A stretch of DNA of 64,000 nt from Alentia gelatinosa (Eukaryota; Annelida; Polychaeta; Phyllodocida; Polynoidae), in contig OX465584.1 of NCBI GenBank assembly GCA_950022655.1, forward strand, positions 57,880,335-57,944,334, given 5' to 3'. Within the stretch, counting starts at the first letter, position 1; each line of letters starts with the position of its first letter. Below, piece by piece: positions 1-10,096 of the stretch. Below the pieces are notes generated by a model. It was not told the origin of the DNA. It saw only the letters and a program-made list of their open reading frames with translations, and ran no database searches. Position numbers and translations under genes: made by a program.

Positions 1-189
1 TTTATAGCCTAGTGAACCTACTGTATTAGTAACATTATGTGTATTGTACTCTGTATAATATGTTATTATGTAAAGTAATGTGGTAAAGGAATCACTTAGT
101 CAAGGCTAAAACTTTATTGTAACATGGGGAGGTGGTAGACCGCAACTGTTAAGTGAGTGAACTGACCCAATTAAAAAAAGAAAAAAAAG
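1..189 (+). mobile_element. LINE/SINE 3' tail (family h)
   Basis: The block at 127-189 (GGAGGTGGTAGACCGCAACT, then GAACTGACCCAA, then an A-rich tail) recurs inverted at 31386-31450 with the same order and its own A-rich end. A shared 3' block ending in poly-A at two unrelated sites indicates the 3' end of a retrotransposon. No coding sequence is recognisable upstream of it here. Confidence 0.5.
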
Positions 190-373
190 AGGTGCTTTTT
201 GTGTATTTATTTGAGGATCTTTATTTCATTTTTGTTGAAGTTAACAGTTCTGACAGTGCTAATGCTACTGTCTGTCTACTGTCTGGAAGTGAAATGTTTT
301 ATGATTTTATAAACATGATAAAGTAAAGTTTATGGCTACGCTTGGCCATACATGCTATCAGGCCTAAACAATA

Positions 374-496
374 ATGTTAGACGTGGAGCCTAATCCAGGT
401 TTTCCATATGACGATTCTGACACCGATTCCGGATTTTTGCTAGAGTCGGTGGCTTCTTTTAGGACACTTTCAGGGCAGATTATTGGCAGGTGGTAG
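374..496 (+). CDS. Short ORF with a 2A-like DVEPNPG motif, probable retroelement fragment
   Basis: A 40-codon ORF reads MLDVEPNPGFPYDDSDTDSG and then about 20 further residues before TAG. DVEPNPG matches the ribosome-skipping 2A consensus D(V/I)ExNPGP except that the final proline is phenylalanine. 2A-like peptides are known at the N termini of non-LTR retrotransposon ORFs and some immune receptors in marine invertebrates. An in-frame TAA lies three codons before the ATG and no reverse transcriptase follows, so this is at most a fragment. The match could be chance, though seven contiguous residues are uncommon. Confidence 0.3.
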   Translation: MLDVEPNPGFPYDDSDTDSGFLLESVASFRTLSGQIIGRW

Positions 497-499
497 TGG

Positions 500-1196
500 G
501 GATATGAATTTAAGGTAAATGATTTTTATCCCCAACATCACATAATAGGTTTTTCCGTTCAGCGCCGCCTAACGGCCCACTGTCTTGTTTCGCGGCCACT
601 CGGACAAACACTGCGAGTCCGACTGAATTCATATAGAGACATGTAGCAATCACACCTAGAGTGTGAACGGTGGGTGTGATTGCAGGAGTGTTGTTTTTGG
701 ATAGTTTGGACTGCTAGAACAATTCAAGGCATTGTATCACCGAGTCTGGACTATCAAAACTTTATAGATGATAATTGTTTTGGTTTTAACCTGGAGAAAG
801 ATAAGCATATGATAGCTAGGCCTGCCAATGTATTAAGGTGTATTCAATTTCGGTGATCCCATGTTATCTATGCTATATCTAAAGTATTATTGAGGCAATA
901 TACATGTATGACATACCAGATTTGAGCTGGAATACCATAGAATACGATGCAATCATTATTATTTCTGTGAAAATTATATAAACAGATATTATAAACATAT
1001 TACTTTAATACACTCAGTGATCCAATGCTAGAGCATACGTTGCCAGGGGGTTGTTTGGCTACAATCATTGCGTAACCACGTAGATAACGTGCGACACCGG
1101 CCTATGGAAAAAGGCCTATTCGGCGGCACCTTGTGGGTTTATTTAATCGGTGGCGGATCTAAGATTCACTCCTCAGGATCAGTTGTTGGCCACCTC
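500..1196. other. Unassigned stretch with one small hairpin
   Basis: A 10-base inverted repeat (GCAATCACAC / GTGTGATTGC) at about 647-686 forms a short hairpin. Otherwise I see no gene, repeat copy or regulatory site. Confidence 0.4.
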
Positions 1197-1199
1197 TTA

Positions 1200-1577
1200 A
1201 GCGCCAGATCCACTAAGGCGATTTTCCATGCGAATTTGGGTTCGCAGACGTTCGCAGACGTTCGCATGGACATGCGAATACCTTGCGACAATATCTAAAG
1301 CGCCAAATCCACTAAGGCGACCAAGCGAATGCGTCTGCGATCCGTGCGACTGTGCGAATCCCATGCGATAATATTCAATATATTAGATATTGTCGAAGGC
1401 ATTCGCATGTCCATGCGAACGTCTGCGAACGTCTGCGAACGTCTGCGAACCCAAATTCGCATGAAAAGTCGCCTTAGTGGATCTGGCGCTTAATATATTG
1501 AATATTATCGCATGTGCTTCGCACAGTCGCACGGATCGCAGACGCATTCGCTTGGTCGTCTTAGTGGATTTGGCACT
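1200..1577. mobile_element. Family A composite MITE (copy inside copy)
   Basis: The outer element has termini AGCGCCAGATCCACTAAGGC and its near-complement, and is flanked by TTA on both sides (1197-1199 and 1578-1580). A second copy in opposite orientation occupies 1299-1490 and is flanked by TAA on both sides. A 3-bp TWA duplication is typical of PIF/Harbinger elements, so I infer a Harbinger-type MITE. Each copy carries several GCGAACGTCT repeats. No transposase is encoded. Confidence 0.75.
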
Positions 1578-1580
1578 TTA

Positions 1581-1963
1581 GTCACTGCAAAATAGGGGCT
1601 GTTGAATAAAGTTCGTTCGTTTCTGGTGCTTGTCTGAACAATACGATAACTCCAACGATAAATGACATCCTGGATGAATATTTTCCATTCAGTACTGTAT
1701 GGCAACACAGAAGATATTTTCGTATTTGTATATAACATCTTATAAAAGCTTTAGGTTACTCTTATTATCGAAACATCTTTTGCTTACAACGCGTTATTTT
1801 ATACAACACTATCGCCCCAAAGTCAATCCTAAGAAACTTTTATTTAGTTCGTAGATATTTTCAACGGCCCCCTGGGCCTTTCTCTAGCCGACGATGATTT
1901 CTACCTTTATCCTCTTTGCACATAAAGGAACCCCGCCAGTGTGTCTATTGGAAATATCGGCCT
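1581..1963. other. Unassigned stretch
   Basis: No ORF, repeat copy or motif recognised. Confidence 0.4.
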
Positions 1964-1966
1964 TTA

Positions 1967-2245
1967 TCCTACCCCGCATATAAATCTCCATAGACTTAAC
2001 ATGGTGGGCCTGTATGCCACGGTTATGCCATATAACATTTATATGCCACAGGTGAAATATGAAGTTAATTACATGTTACCGGGTAGGATAAAATCTAAAC
2101 GTCACTTAATTTCATAATTTTTTTTACATGGCGTTCGTTGTCTTCTGCTACAGATATCACTCAGCTCCGCTTCGTGATATCATTCCGCGAATACAACTCA
2201 TGCCATATAAACAATTGTATGAAATTTCGTGACGTTTCTTGATAA
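1967..2245 (+). mobile_element. Bipartite foldback element FB1
   Basis: It begins TCCTACCCC after TA, carries CCATAGACTTAACATGG, closes its first block with GGGTAGGATAAAATC, and continues as a long imperfect palindrome to GACGTTTCTTGATAA followed by TA. The palindrome tip at 2158-2176 is CAC-TC-AGC-TCC-GCT-TC-GTG. A second copy lies at 27600-27895. No coding capacity. Confidence 0.7.
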
Positions 2246-2950
2246 TATATATTTGGCTGTAGATTTTTTAATTTCAGAAAAGCAAAACAGGTTTGCTATC
2301 AGGCAGATCTTCCACTGCAGCAAATGATTAGATTTTCTCTATAACAGACAGTTTACCTTGTATTAGTCTTCAGCATCGGTATTTTCTCAGTTACCTTTGA
2401 TGCAAAGGTATACGGCATATAGCCTATGATCCATGGGCGCCGCCATGACGCCCCCCGAGTAGGTGTTCTTCACTAAAGGAGGTGGAAAAGTAGCTGTTCT
2501 TCACTAATGGAGGTGCAAAAGAAGTGAGTGATAATTGGGAAATGTCACAACTCTTGCGTTGCTCACATATGTAAATAAAGTGTTCCATATAAAAAAACAT
2601 CATGTCCTGGGTTTTAGCATTATATCTTCCTGCTCTGGGATGGGTGTAGAGAGTCAAAGGAACCTTAGTAAAACATTGAAAGGCAGCTGAATTTCGTAAG
2701 AACAAAGAGTCAGAATACAGGTTTTGTCCCCCGACCACCTAGAGACTGCTTCATGAACTAACAATGGCTCTGTCCCATATAGGAAAAAAAACCATGAGGT
2801 GGAAACGGGTTTCAGGGTCGCCGAATCATTAGGCAAGATCAAATTTCTTTGAATTCTCCGACGAAGGAGACCCCCAAGGACGGCACAAATCTGTCTGGAG
2901 AAATTACACCCTAAGACACCCTATAATTACAAATGAATGTATATATAAAT
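2246..2950. other. Unassigned stretch
   Basis: It contains a short local duplication near 2463-2520 (TTCTTCACTAAnGGAGGTG twice). The ORFs here show no coding character I can recognise. Confidence 0.4.
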
Positions 2951-2954
2951 GTAG

Positions 2955-3020
2955 CATGGAGAACGAGTTCTCAATATTAAGCCTATGGACATTTAGTCCA
3001 GGGGTGGGATAAAACTCTCC
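2955..3020 (-). mobile_element. Foldback boundary-block fragment
   Basis: AATATTAAGCCTATGG followed by CAGGGGTGGGATAAAA is the reverse complement of the first block of the foldback superfamily. The palindrome block is missing. Confidence 0.45.
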
Positions 3021-3034
3021 TTCCCCACTATACC

Positions 3035-3530
3035 TAGTAGAAACTGAACGAGAGTTAATAGTGTTGGTGTTTATTGCACGATGGGTACGTCGTGTATTAC
3101 TGCGGGAGGCGTTAGCCGAGCGTACTTAGAAGCAGACCTGACGGGAGTGCGATAAACACTAACTCTACCGACCCGAGTTCAGTTTAGTATTTATCTACCC
3201 CTAATAAAAAACGCCATAGGCTTAACATGGGATTTGTTTATGTCACGGGTGTTTATGCCACTACTTTCTGATACTGAAAAAATATGTAAATGGGGTAGGA
3301 TAAAATCTAGACGCCACTCTTTTGAGTTTGAGCTTATTTATGCCACTCATTTTGTTGGCTCCGTAATGTCACTCGTCTTTGACTCGTGAAATTATGGAGC
3401 CTTATGCTTGGCATAAATAAACTCAGACTCAAACTCGTGACGTCTCTTCATATTATTCCACCCTGTCTCCTATAATTCATTTGTTACCATCGTGCAATAA
3501 ATCACACTTTACTGCACGCTCTCCCGAATG
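3035..3530 (-). mobile_element. Foldback element of family K, interrupted by FB2
   Basis: The palindrome block (GTAGAAACTGAACGAGAGTT ... CGAGTTCAGTTTAGTATTTA) is at 3035-3190, with its tip at 3103-3122 (CGC-TC-GGC-TAAC-GCC-TC-CCG on the minus strand). The second block resumes at 3453 (TATTCCACCCTGTCTCC) and includes a palindrome around CGTGCAATAAATCACACTTT. FB2 sits exactly at the TA within the TTATCCTACCC boundary between the blocks. Confidence 0.6.
3192..3452 (+). mobile_element. Foldback element FB2
   Basis: First block: TCTACCCCTAATAAAAAACG, CCATAGGCTTAACATGG, closing in GGGTAGGATAAAATCTAGAC. Second block: a palindrome with arms GAGTTTGAGCTTATTTATGC and tip CAC-TC-GTC-TTT-GAC-TC-GTG at 3370-3388, ending GACGTCTCTTCATAT. 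Other copies are at 15614-15876 (inverted) and 45101-45372. Confidence 0.7.
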
Positions 3531-3715
3531 CATACACAATATTGACTGGTTTTGTGTACGAGTGAGTAATCTCTGAGAAGTTGACGCGTAGTAATATCCG
3601 AGCGATTAGCGAGGATATAACGTCGTCAACTACAATGAGATTACGGTCATTCGAATTCAAAACCAGTCTTTATTGTATTCATTACCCACCTACAAGATTA
3701 ATAACAAGTCTATTG
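3531..3715 (+). mobile_element. Foldback element of family L (GTTGACGCGTAGTAATA type)
   Basis: Arms ATATTGACTGGTTTTGTGTA and its complement enclose GTTGACGCGTAGTAATATCC and the tip CCGAGCGATTAGCGAGG (3603-3619). CATTACCCACCTACAAG follows. Relatives are at 20930-21090, 27225-27345, 43628-43770 and 44690-44880. Confidence 0.55.
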
Positions 3716-4095
3716 CAATTAAAAAGTTTCTGTAAGCCATAATAGTTCCAGATACCACAGCACTGTCAAGCTTGGCAGTAATTCGGTGTAGACTTACACC
3801 AATAATATAGTTTGCCATTAACCTGTGATTTTATAGCATGCAAAGTGTGTTATGAATGAGATATAAATGAGTGTGATGAGTGTGATGAGTGTGATATAAA
3901 TGAGATTATTATGATTGATTCTAAATACTTAGCATTGAATGAACATTCAAGAAACTTATTTCGAAGTACATGATGATTCAACCTTATTATGGACAGGGCT
4001 ATTTTTCCGGAATCTCCTGCAGGAGATTCTGACATGCCAGAATTCCAGGTGCCCTACACATTTCCTATCGTGACTCCATAATAGGTGAGTAATAA
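3716..4095. other. Unassigned, with a short GTGTGATGA tandem repeat
   Basis: Three to four tandem copies of a 9-10 bp GAGTGTGAT unit lie at about 3868-3900. Nothing else recognised. Confidence 0.4.
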
Positions 4096-4099
4096 AGTG

Positions 4100-4140
4100 C
4101 ACAATGTTAAGCCCATGCCGTTTTCTTATTAGGGTAGGAG
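4100..4140 (-). mobile_element. Foldback boundary-block fragment
   Basis: CAATGTTAAGCCCATG followed by TTATTAGGGTAGGA is a short remnant of the first block of the foldback superfamily. Confidence 0.4.
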
Positions 4141-4149
4141 GAATTGAAT

Positions 4150-4760
4150 TATCAAACCATAACCCACGTACGACCTTATATTCCCGTTGGCGTAGAAAAT
4201 AAAACGACCCCCTCCCGGGTATCGAAATGATGACTCATGTTAATCGTCATTTTGCTGAGGACATTTTCTTAAAGAAACAGGGTATAACATATATCATCCG
4301 TGTGCCCTTTGTAAGTCCCATCCCTGCAGTGCCATGCACCTAATTGGCAGTACAACCTATACCGGTTCTTGTTGACAAAGCAGGAAGTTCTGTGGTTATA
4401 TATTATACATCTAACAGTCTGTAATAGGAGAATGATGAATCCCCGAACTCTGTCTGCCCTGGTGAATATTCCCTCTGCATTGTTTCATCCCCTCCTCCTC
4501 ACAAGTCACGTGTACCCGGGGCATTGTGCAAGAACACAACAGTGGCACTTAGATGCGGATATTGCTAGAGCCTAGATGTAGCCTCTGAACGGGAACATAC
4601 CTTTTACCCACACACAATACCCCAGGTATAACTTATGCTTGTATACTACATCTCTATTGCTTGGATATATCTATGGACCTCCAATCATGAATAGTTTAAG
4701 GAGAGGAAGAAGGTGTGAGATATGTTGATTCATGTTCCTGAGGATATTTCCCCAGAATTG
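4150..4760. other. Unassigned stretch
   Basis: I see no repeat copy, gene or motif. The small ORFs have no recognisable domain. Confidence 0.4.
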
Positions 4761-4789
4761 CCTTAGTTTATATATTTATGCTTGCGACA

Positions 4790-5520
4790 ATCGCTTAATG
4801 TGAAACAGGGGACTGGTGGGTGTTGGTGGGTGGTGTGGAGGGAGAGGGACCAATAGGTGTGTTTGTGTGGCGGATCTGACGGGGTGCCCGTGGTGGGTGG
4901 GGACTGGCGGCTTCTTTCCTCCTGGTCCCGGGCCCCTTGTATATACCCCACCAGTGCTGCCGCCTGTGGGGACGCCGCCAATTATTCCCGCCAATGGGAC
5001 GCGTGTTTGACCACATCTTAGCCACTCTTTGATGGTTTCCTAGCAAAAGAACGACACTTCCAGCTGTTCCATCAGTGCGCCACCCTCCCTCCCTACCCCC
5101 CACCCCTCCGGCACAGTCCCATCGCCCCCTCACAGCTTTAGCTTCAGTCACACAGGCAGCTTTCTAATACTCGGTACCGGGCCGCGCAATGAAAATGTCA
5201 ACGCGGCGCGCGAATCGCTTTTGCCGCGTGGCGCGGGACGACGCGGCTTTTACGCGCGCGGCAAGAGGCGAATGCCGCGCCGCAGAGAGTAAGAAGGGCC
5301 TGTGTCTGTGGGGCTCTTTCTCTGCCGCGGGACGAACGATAGTACAGCGATGTCTCGCCCATGTCTCGCTGATTGATCATCTGAAGCCACTGATCGTCTG
5401 TCTCTATGACGACTTGGGTCTGTGTAACTTACTTCTCACAGAGGGTGGGTGGTGGGTGGTGGGTGGCAGGTAGTGGGAGGTGGATGGTAAACAGTAGATA
5501 ACCGCGGCGGTGATTAGAAG
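4790..5520. promoter_or_regulatory. GC- and CpG-rich stretch, possible promoter or CpG island
   Basis: The sequence turns GC-rich, and 5175-5290 is dense in CpG (runs such as ACGCGGCGCGCGAATCGC). G-rich GGTGGGTGGT repeats lie at 4815-4845 and 5443-5485. Several overlapping ORFs on both strands exist only because stops are scarce, and I do not call them genes. No TATA box or splice signal settles a direction. Confidence 0.25.
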
Positions 5521-5587
5521 AAAGCTGCTTGGCGATTGCTAGCAGAATAAACAACATTCACCACACAAAAACCACCATTTTAACTAC

Positions 5588-5955
5588 GGACACAAGACCA
5601 GACTCTGGACTATTTAGATACAAAACCTTTATTTCTGTATCTCGTTACAGTATGTTGGTGGTGCGGGGCACCAGCTAGCGCGGGAAGAGATTGGGGTCTC
5701 TTCACCGCTGAAAAGTTCCAAAGCAACCTAACCAACTTATGAGGCTCCAGGCGTTCACTCGACTGAGAGGCACCGTGAGAAGTCCTTTTGACCCGCTGCG
5801 AACTCAGTCTTATATACTGACTGAGTTACGTATTGCGGGTGACCCCATAGTATTTGCATACACGGGTCCGCTGGCCTTACCGCACAGCAGGGATCGGCAC
5901 TCGCGCCATCTAGCGTAAAGTGAAACAATGTTGTTCGACTACCCTGACCCCTACA
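5588..5955 (-). mobile_element. LTR-like repeat, family N (subtype 1)
   Basis: Read on the minus strand it begins TGTAGGGGTCAGGGTAGTCG, has a TATATAAG-type TATA box (near 5810-5820), and an AATAAA (near 5628) before its end at CCAGAGTCTGGTCTTGTGTC. Promoter, then polyadenylation signal, within a TG-starting repeat suggests a solo LTR. Copies: 30543-30913 and, more divergent, 19283-19814 and 58275-58793. I found no internal gag-pol, primer-binding site or clean 5-bp duplication, so another repeat class is possible. Confidence 0.45.
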
Positions 5956-6054
5956 TTAGTATATTTTAGCGGGGGGCGGCGGGTCAGTGTTGGTGCAAAC
6001 TCTACCAACACCCACTAGTGCAGGGCAGCGGCGGGTCATGATTCTTTTTTTTTT

Positions 6055-6290
6055 ATCAGTATACATATACGCCAAACGTATATAGCATGTATACGACTGG
6101 CGTATACATGTTGCGCAGAGGATATTTCCTCTCGTATACGCCTGGTGTGAAATACAGCCAAGAGGCGTCCGTATTTAAAAGAAAACAGTTTTGTATACGC
6201 CTCATATGCTGGCGTGAAATTTGGGCGTATATATTTGAAAAAAACAGTCAATATTCAGCCGATACATGCACTACCGGGATGGCGTATAAA
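6055..6290. repeat. MITE-like element rich in GTATACGCC motifs
   Basis: TATACGCC near 6066 and GGCGTATA near 6283 act as ends, and at least four more GTATACGCC/GGCGTATA words lie between them in both orientations. Repeated subterminal words of this kind often serve as transposase binding sites. No second copy in the window. Confidence 0.35.
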
Positions 6291-6419
6291 TGAATAAAAT
6301 GGTGGTCTTCACGCAGTGATAAGGAGGCCTCTGGTTGGGGTATTTAATAATAGGTGCGGTTTTCATATGTGACCTTTGCCCTTGCGTACTGAAACCCCCC
6401 CGATAATTTTTATGTTGTA

Positions 6420-6766
6420 CAAAGGTCGGTCAGTGGTTCTCCTTGTGAAGGTGGGTGGTACATAAACAGTAGTCTGCACTGCAAAAATGCAATGGACGCT
6501 GACCAACATTTGGTAGTGAAATGCAGACTGATACCAATTAAATCGATTTACTTTGATTTCGTCGATGAGTGCAGAAGTCGGTCGGTGAAGCTAATTGCAT
6601 AAGGTGGGAGAGAAAAATCTTAACTATATCTGTTTCCACCTGACGATCATCGCACTAGATGTTATGCATAATCGGTCAGAGTTGCGAAATGCTACGATTG
6701 ATGGTCACAATCGGCAGAGGAAAACGCTGCATTACGCGACCTGCAGGCATAACACTGTCAGACGAT
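6420..6766. mobile_element. Repeat family T, copy 1
   Basis: AAGGTCGGTCAGTGGTTCTC ... CACTGCAAAAATGC ... CTGTTTCCACCTGACGATCAT recurs at 8935-9185 plus 9500-9570. Element R3 starts at the next TTAA. Confidence 0.5.
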
Positions 6767-6770
6767 TTAA

Positions 6771-7133
6771 CCCTTTAAGGAAGGCTGCCTGGGATCCAGC
6801 TACTCCCATAAGGACGGATACTGGTGGCAGTCTGTCTGGCTACATGACGGCCACATAATAGTTAAAACTGATATCCAAGTTTGTAATCATGCAATATGAT
6901 ACATAATCATTAATATTTCATTTCTTTTTAATAGAAATATTAAATATGATATTATATCTACATTTTCTGAAGATTTCATGAATATTGCTCTATTATTTCT
7001 TTGTTAAAACATTTTTCTTAATATTGGGACAATGATGCCTCAAGGCATCATGCGTCTTTAGTGCGGTGATGCCTCCAGGCATCATGCGTCTTTAGCGTGG
7101 TGATGCCTCTAGGCATCATGCGTCCTTAAAGGG
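6771..7133. mobile_element. piggyBac-like MITE R3 with palindromic minisatellite
   Basis: The termini CCCTTTAAGGA / TCCTTAAAGGG follow TTAA on the left (6767-6770), with TTTA at the right. TTAA targets and CCC...GGG ends are piggyBac features. Near the right end are three 34-bp tandem units (7034-7127), each built on the palindrome GATGCCTnnAGGCATC. Related to R1 (28723-29178) and R2 (33535-33851). Confidence 0.55.
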
Positions 7134-7321
7134 TTTATTTGCTCTAATTGGTAACTATTCTCTTTAACAAAACTAATAAAAAGGTCATATACTTGGGTCT
7201 TATTAATCACTGGTTGACTTGTATACTTACAAAATCTGACTGAACAAATTGGATGTTAAACTACCCAAACAAAGAAGTATACTTACATTACTGAAATATT
7301 GTAGGATTTTCATGTATAAAA

Positions 7322-7432
7322 TAATGATGATGATGATAATGATGATAATGATAATTTTAATAATAATCATAATGATGATGATAATAATAAAAGTAATAAT
7401 AATAATGATAATAATAATGATAATGATAAGGA
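7322..7432 (+). repeat. (GAT/AAT)n microsatellite
   Basis: Mixed ATG/ATA trinucleotide tract. The ORF across it (poly Ile/Met) is an artefact. Confidence 0.9.
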
Positions 7433-7699
7433 AACGTAGTAACTGAACCTGCAGCGATGACGTTCCCAGTCTTTCATCCTTAAAATAAAGCTTTTAAGGT
7501 TGAAAGACCTGAAAGAGATATCGCTACCAGCTCAGTAACCACGTTCCCTCATATCACTATCATTTGATACTCCTCAAATACATCGTAAACCATTTTATTG
7601 ACATCCTATTTTTTTAATTAAGCAAGCTCTTTCTTTATTTTATTTCAAATCTCATTTATCAACATAGTCTTGAGAAAGAGAAATATATTCAATTGACAT

Positions 7700-8009
7700 T
7701 ATCCTACCCCTAATAAAAATCTCCATAGGCTTAACATTGGGTCACTGTATTCGGTCTGCAGTTCAGAAAAATGAAAAATATCGCTCTAGTGGGATACACT
7801 TGACAAATGACGTCATTTGTTAATATAGAAGTAATTTAGACAGGCGGGGTAGGATAAATTCTAAACCAAACTCGAGTTAGTCGTGTTATTGTTCATCGCA
7901 CTCTGGCAAGATCGCGTATTACTGCTCTCGGCTTCACCACGTGCAGTAATAACCTTGCCGTCGTGCGATAAACAACAACAGGACTAACTCTTGTTTGGTT
8001 TCTCCATAT
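7700..8009 (+). mobile_element. Foldback element, family K, complete
   Basis: TCCTACCCCTAATAAAAATC, CCATAGGCTTAACATTGG and GGGGTAGGATAAATTC form block one. A palindrome with arms ACCAAACTCGAGTTAG and CTAACTCTTGTTTGGT forms block two, its tip (CTCTCGGCTTCACCACGTG) at about 7925-7943. TA follows. Confidence 0.65.
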
Positions 8010-8555
8010 TATCCTGTTCGATTGTATAACTTCTAGATACTGTTCTTGTAATTAACACTACTTTATTGACATTTTCCAACCTGTTATAATTACATTTTCA
8101 TGATTACCAGACGGCACACTTTAATTGCAAGACATGAGGTTTTAAGGTGAAGGACAATCTGGAGTTACCAAAGTACGCCATTGGATAGGAGGATCGTGAG
8201 CTACTTAATTGCCAGATTGTGGTTAATGAACAATGAGGTTTGATAGAGAGATGGGTTATGATGCCTATTATCCAGTTATCATTAGCCAGTGGAGGATAAT
8301 TATCACCGATATTCCTCTGATTGCTGAATTATGAGATGTATAAATGGCGAGTAGGCAAGGGTTTTGAGATGTTCCATAATGGTGGATAAAGCCCGATTGT
8401 ATCGGCCGATTATTCCACACAAATCTGCAGTCACAAATTTTGGTAATTTGTATAGGGAATATTGTGTGTACAATCACCGAATTCGGCTATTGAGCCGTTC
8501 TTCTACTCGGGCCCTTGCCCCTACTCCTCATTCTAATGGCGGGTGTTAAACGGAA
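8010..8555. other. Unassigned stretch
   Basis: AT-rich. I recognise no copy of another repeat, no gene and no regulatory motif. Confidence 0.4.
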
Positions 8556-8589
8556 TGGGCAGTGGGTACCATTTTTGTGTAAGTCTCTG

Positions 8590-8672
8590 GTATAACCCGA
8601 CCGGAGTTTGAATCCACGACCTCCTATGCTCGAGGCGAACACCCCTACCACTTAGCCACCGAGCTTGGTGAC
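8590..8672 (-). mobile_element. tRNA-derived SINE head
   Basis: On the minus strand an A-box-like TGGCTAAGTGGT (8647-8658) is followed by a B-box-like GTGGATTCAAACTC (8604-8617), close to the pol III consensus GGTTCGANTCC. Spacing fits a tRNA-derived internal promoter, but a cloverleaf is not convincing, so a SINE head or tRNA relic is likelier than a working tRNA. Confidence 0.5.
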
Positions 8673-8764
8673 TGGAAACAATCCACGGACGTTTTTGGTT
8701 AAGATTAAGCAGTAACGTCACCAACCAACCTATGTGGCATTTCCACATGCCGACTAAAACCCTA

Positions 8765-8925
8765 GGGGCCGTCCATAAAGTATGTACACAGAATTTCTGA
8801 AATTTCTGACACCCCAATCCCCCTACTGATTTTGTACGCAATAGAATAAAGAAGGAGCATACGCAAAATTTCCGAAATTGTTTACCCCCCCCCCCTCAGT
8901 GCGTATGTACTTTATGGATGGCCCC
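8765..8925. mobile_element. Palindromic MITE S (GGGGCCGTCCATAAAGTA)
   Basis: Termini GGGGCCGTCCATAAAGTA and TACTTTATGGATGGCCCC enclose a C-run and related AAATTTC words. Flanks are CTA and TTA, so the duplication is about 2-3 bp. No coding sequence. Confidence 0.65.
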
Positions 8926-8934
8926 TTACCGATA

Positions 8935-9570
8935 TTTTTCACGCTTTATAAAAGTCAATTAGTGGGTTTCCTTGTGATAGGTTGGTGGTACATAATCGAT
9001 CACCTGCACTGCAAAAATGCGGTGGACAATGACTTTTGTTTGTAAAATGCAGCCCGCCACAGATCAATTTAGTACTCTTTGACTTTTTTAGTGGGTTCAG
9101 AAGTCGGCCGCTGGTGCCAAATTGTATAACTTAGGAGAGAATAATCGTTGACCATTTCTGTTTCCACCTGAGGATCATTGGTAATGGCGCAGTCACACTG
9201 GCGTAAAAAAACGGCGTTTTTCCTTGTACGCACGTCTACGTTCTTCTATGCATTTTGGAATCTTAAAATACGCCGCAAAACGCCGCAATACGCAGAGATG
9301 CGTAAAGGAAAGTCGGAATGCGCAGAAAAACGCCACAATGCGTACAGAAGCATAAATAAGCGTTGATGAACGTTGAGAAGCGTACTAAAACGTCAAAGGA
9401 AAGCAAACAAATACGTTCCAAATCCGTAGCTAATACGTGATCCCCAACAATTCAAATATGTAGAAGAAAAGCCAAATTTTACGCCAGTGTGACTGGGGCA
9501 TTAAATGTCACACAATCGGTTGACAGTGCGAAATGCCATAATTGGTGATCATATTCGACAGCTGGAAACG
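8935..9570. mobile_element. Repeat family T, copy 2, split by MITE U
   Basis: It matches 6420-6750 block by block (CACTGCAAAAATGCGGTGGA, CTGTTTCCACCTGAGGATCA). The match breaks at about 9185 and resumes near 9500 (CAATCGGTTGACAGTGCGAAATG). MITE U occupies the gap. Confidence 0.5.
9186..9499. mobile_element. MITE U
   Basis: Termini GCAGTCACACTGGCGTAAAA and TTTTACGCCAGTGTGACTG, flanked by TAAT and ATTA. The interior is full of short ACGCC/GCGT words in both orientations. An end fragment recurs at 27346-27372. Confidence 0.65.
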
Positions 9571-9940
9571 CCACAAAACGTTAGCCCCACGCAAGGAAAT
9601 AACCCACACTGATGTTTGCCTCCCCATTGGAATGCCCCTAAAAAGATTGGCCCCCCTTAGAATACCCCCAAAAATGTTGCCCCTCCTGAAAGCTGAGCGC
9701 CCCCCCCCCCAGCCATAAGTAATGAAAGTTCCCTCATACATGTCAGATGTGTGGCATCAGTGCATTTAGGTTCAGGACTCTCGGGGGTTGATTCAAAATG
9801 GTGCTCAGAGCGAGAGTTTGATCCAAATGCTAGGGTCCTGGTGGGTTTTACATAAAAAGAAGAAGGAATGGTTCGTCACTGCTAACGTAGCACCCCTCTC
9901 ATAAGATCTCACACTCTCTAAGTCGTATTCTGTACTCTGT

Positions 9941-10096
9941 ATTCTTAACAAACTAGGCTTAAAGCCTTGAGAATCCACTGGCCTGCCTCCCGTGCCAAAG
10001 ACGTACATCAATGCAACCCAAAATCAATGATGCCACCTAGCGGGAATATTGTTTGCCAATGGATTCTCAAGGCTCTAAGCCTAGTTCGTTAAGAAT
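9941..10096. mobile_element. Short MITE V
   Basis: About 40-bp inverted ends (ATTCTTAACAAACTAGGCTT and AAGCCTAGTTCGTTAAGAAT) flank a unique core of roughly 75 bp. Single copy in the window. Confidence 0.6.

Noticed and set aside
4795..5151. 118-codon minus-strand ORF and several overlapping ORFs in the GC-rich block
   Set aside because: Proline/glycine-rich low complexity in several frames at once. It reflects scarcity of stops in GC-rich DNA.
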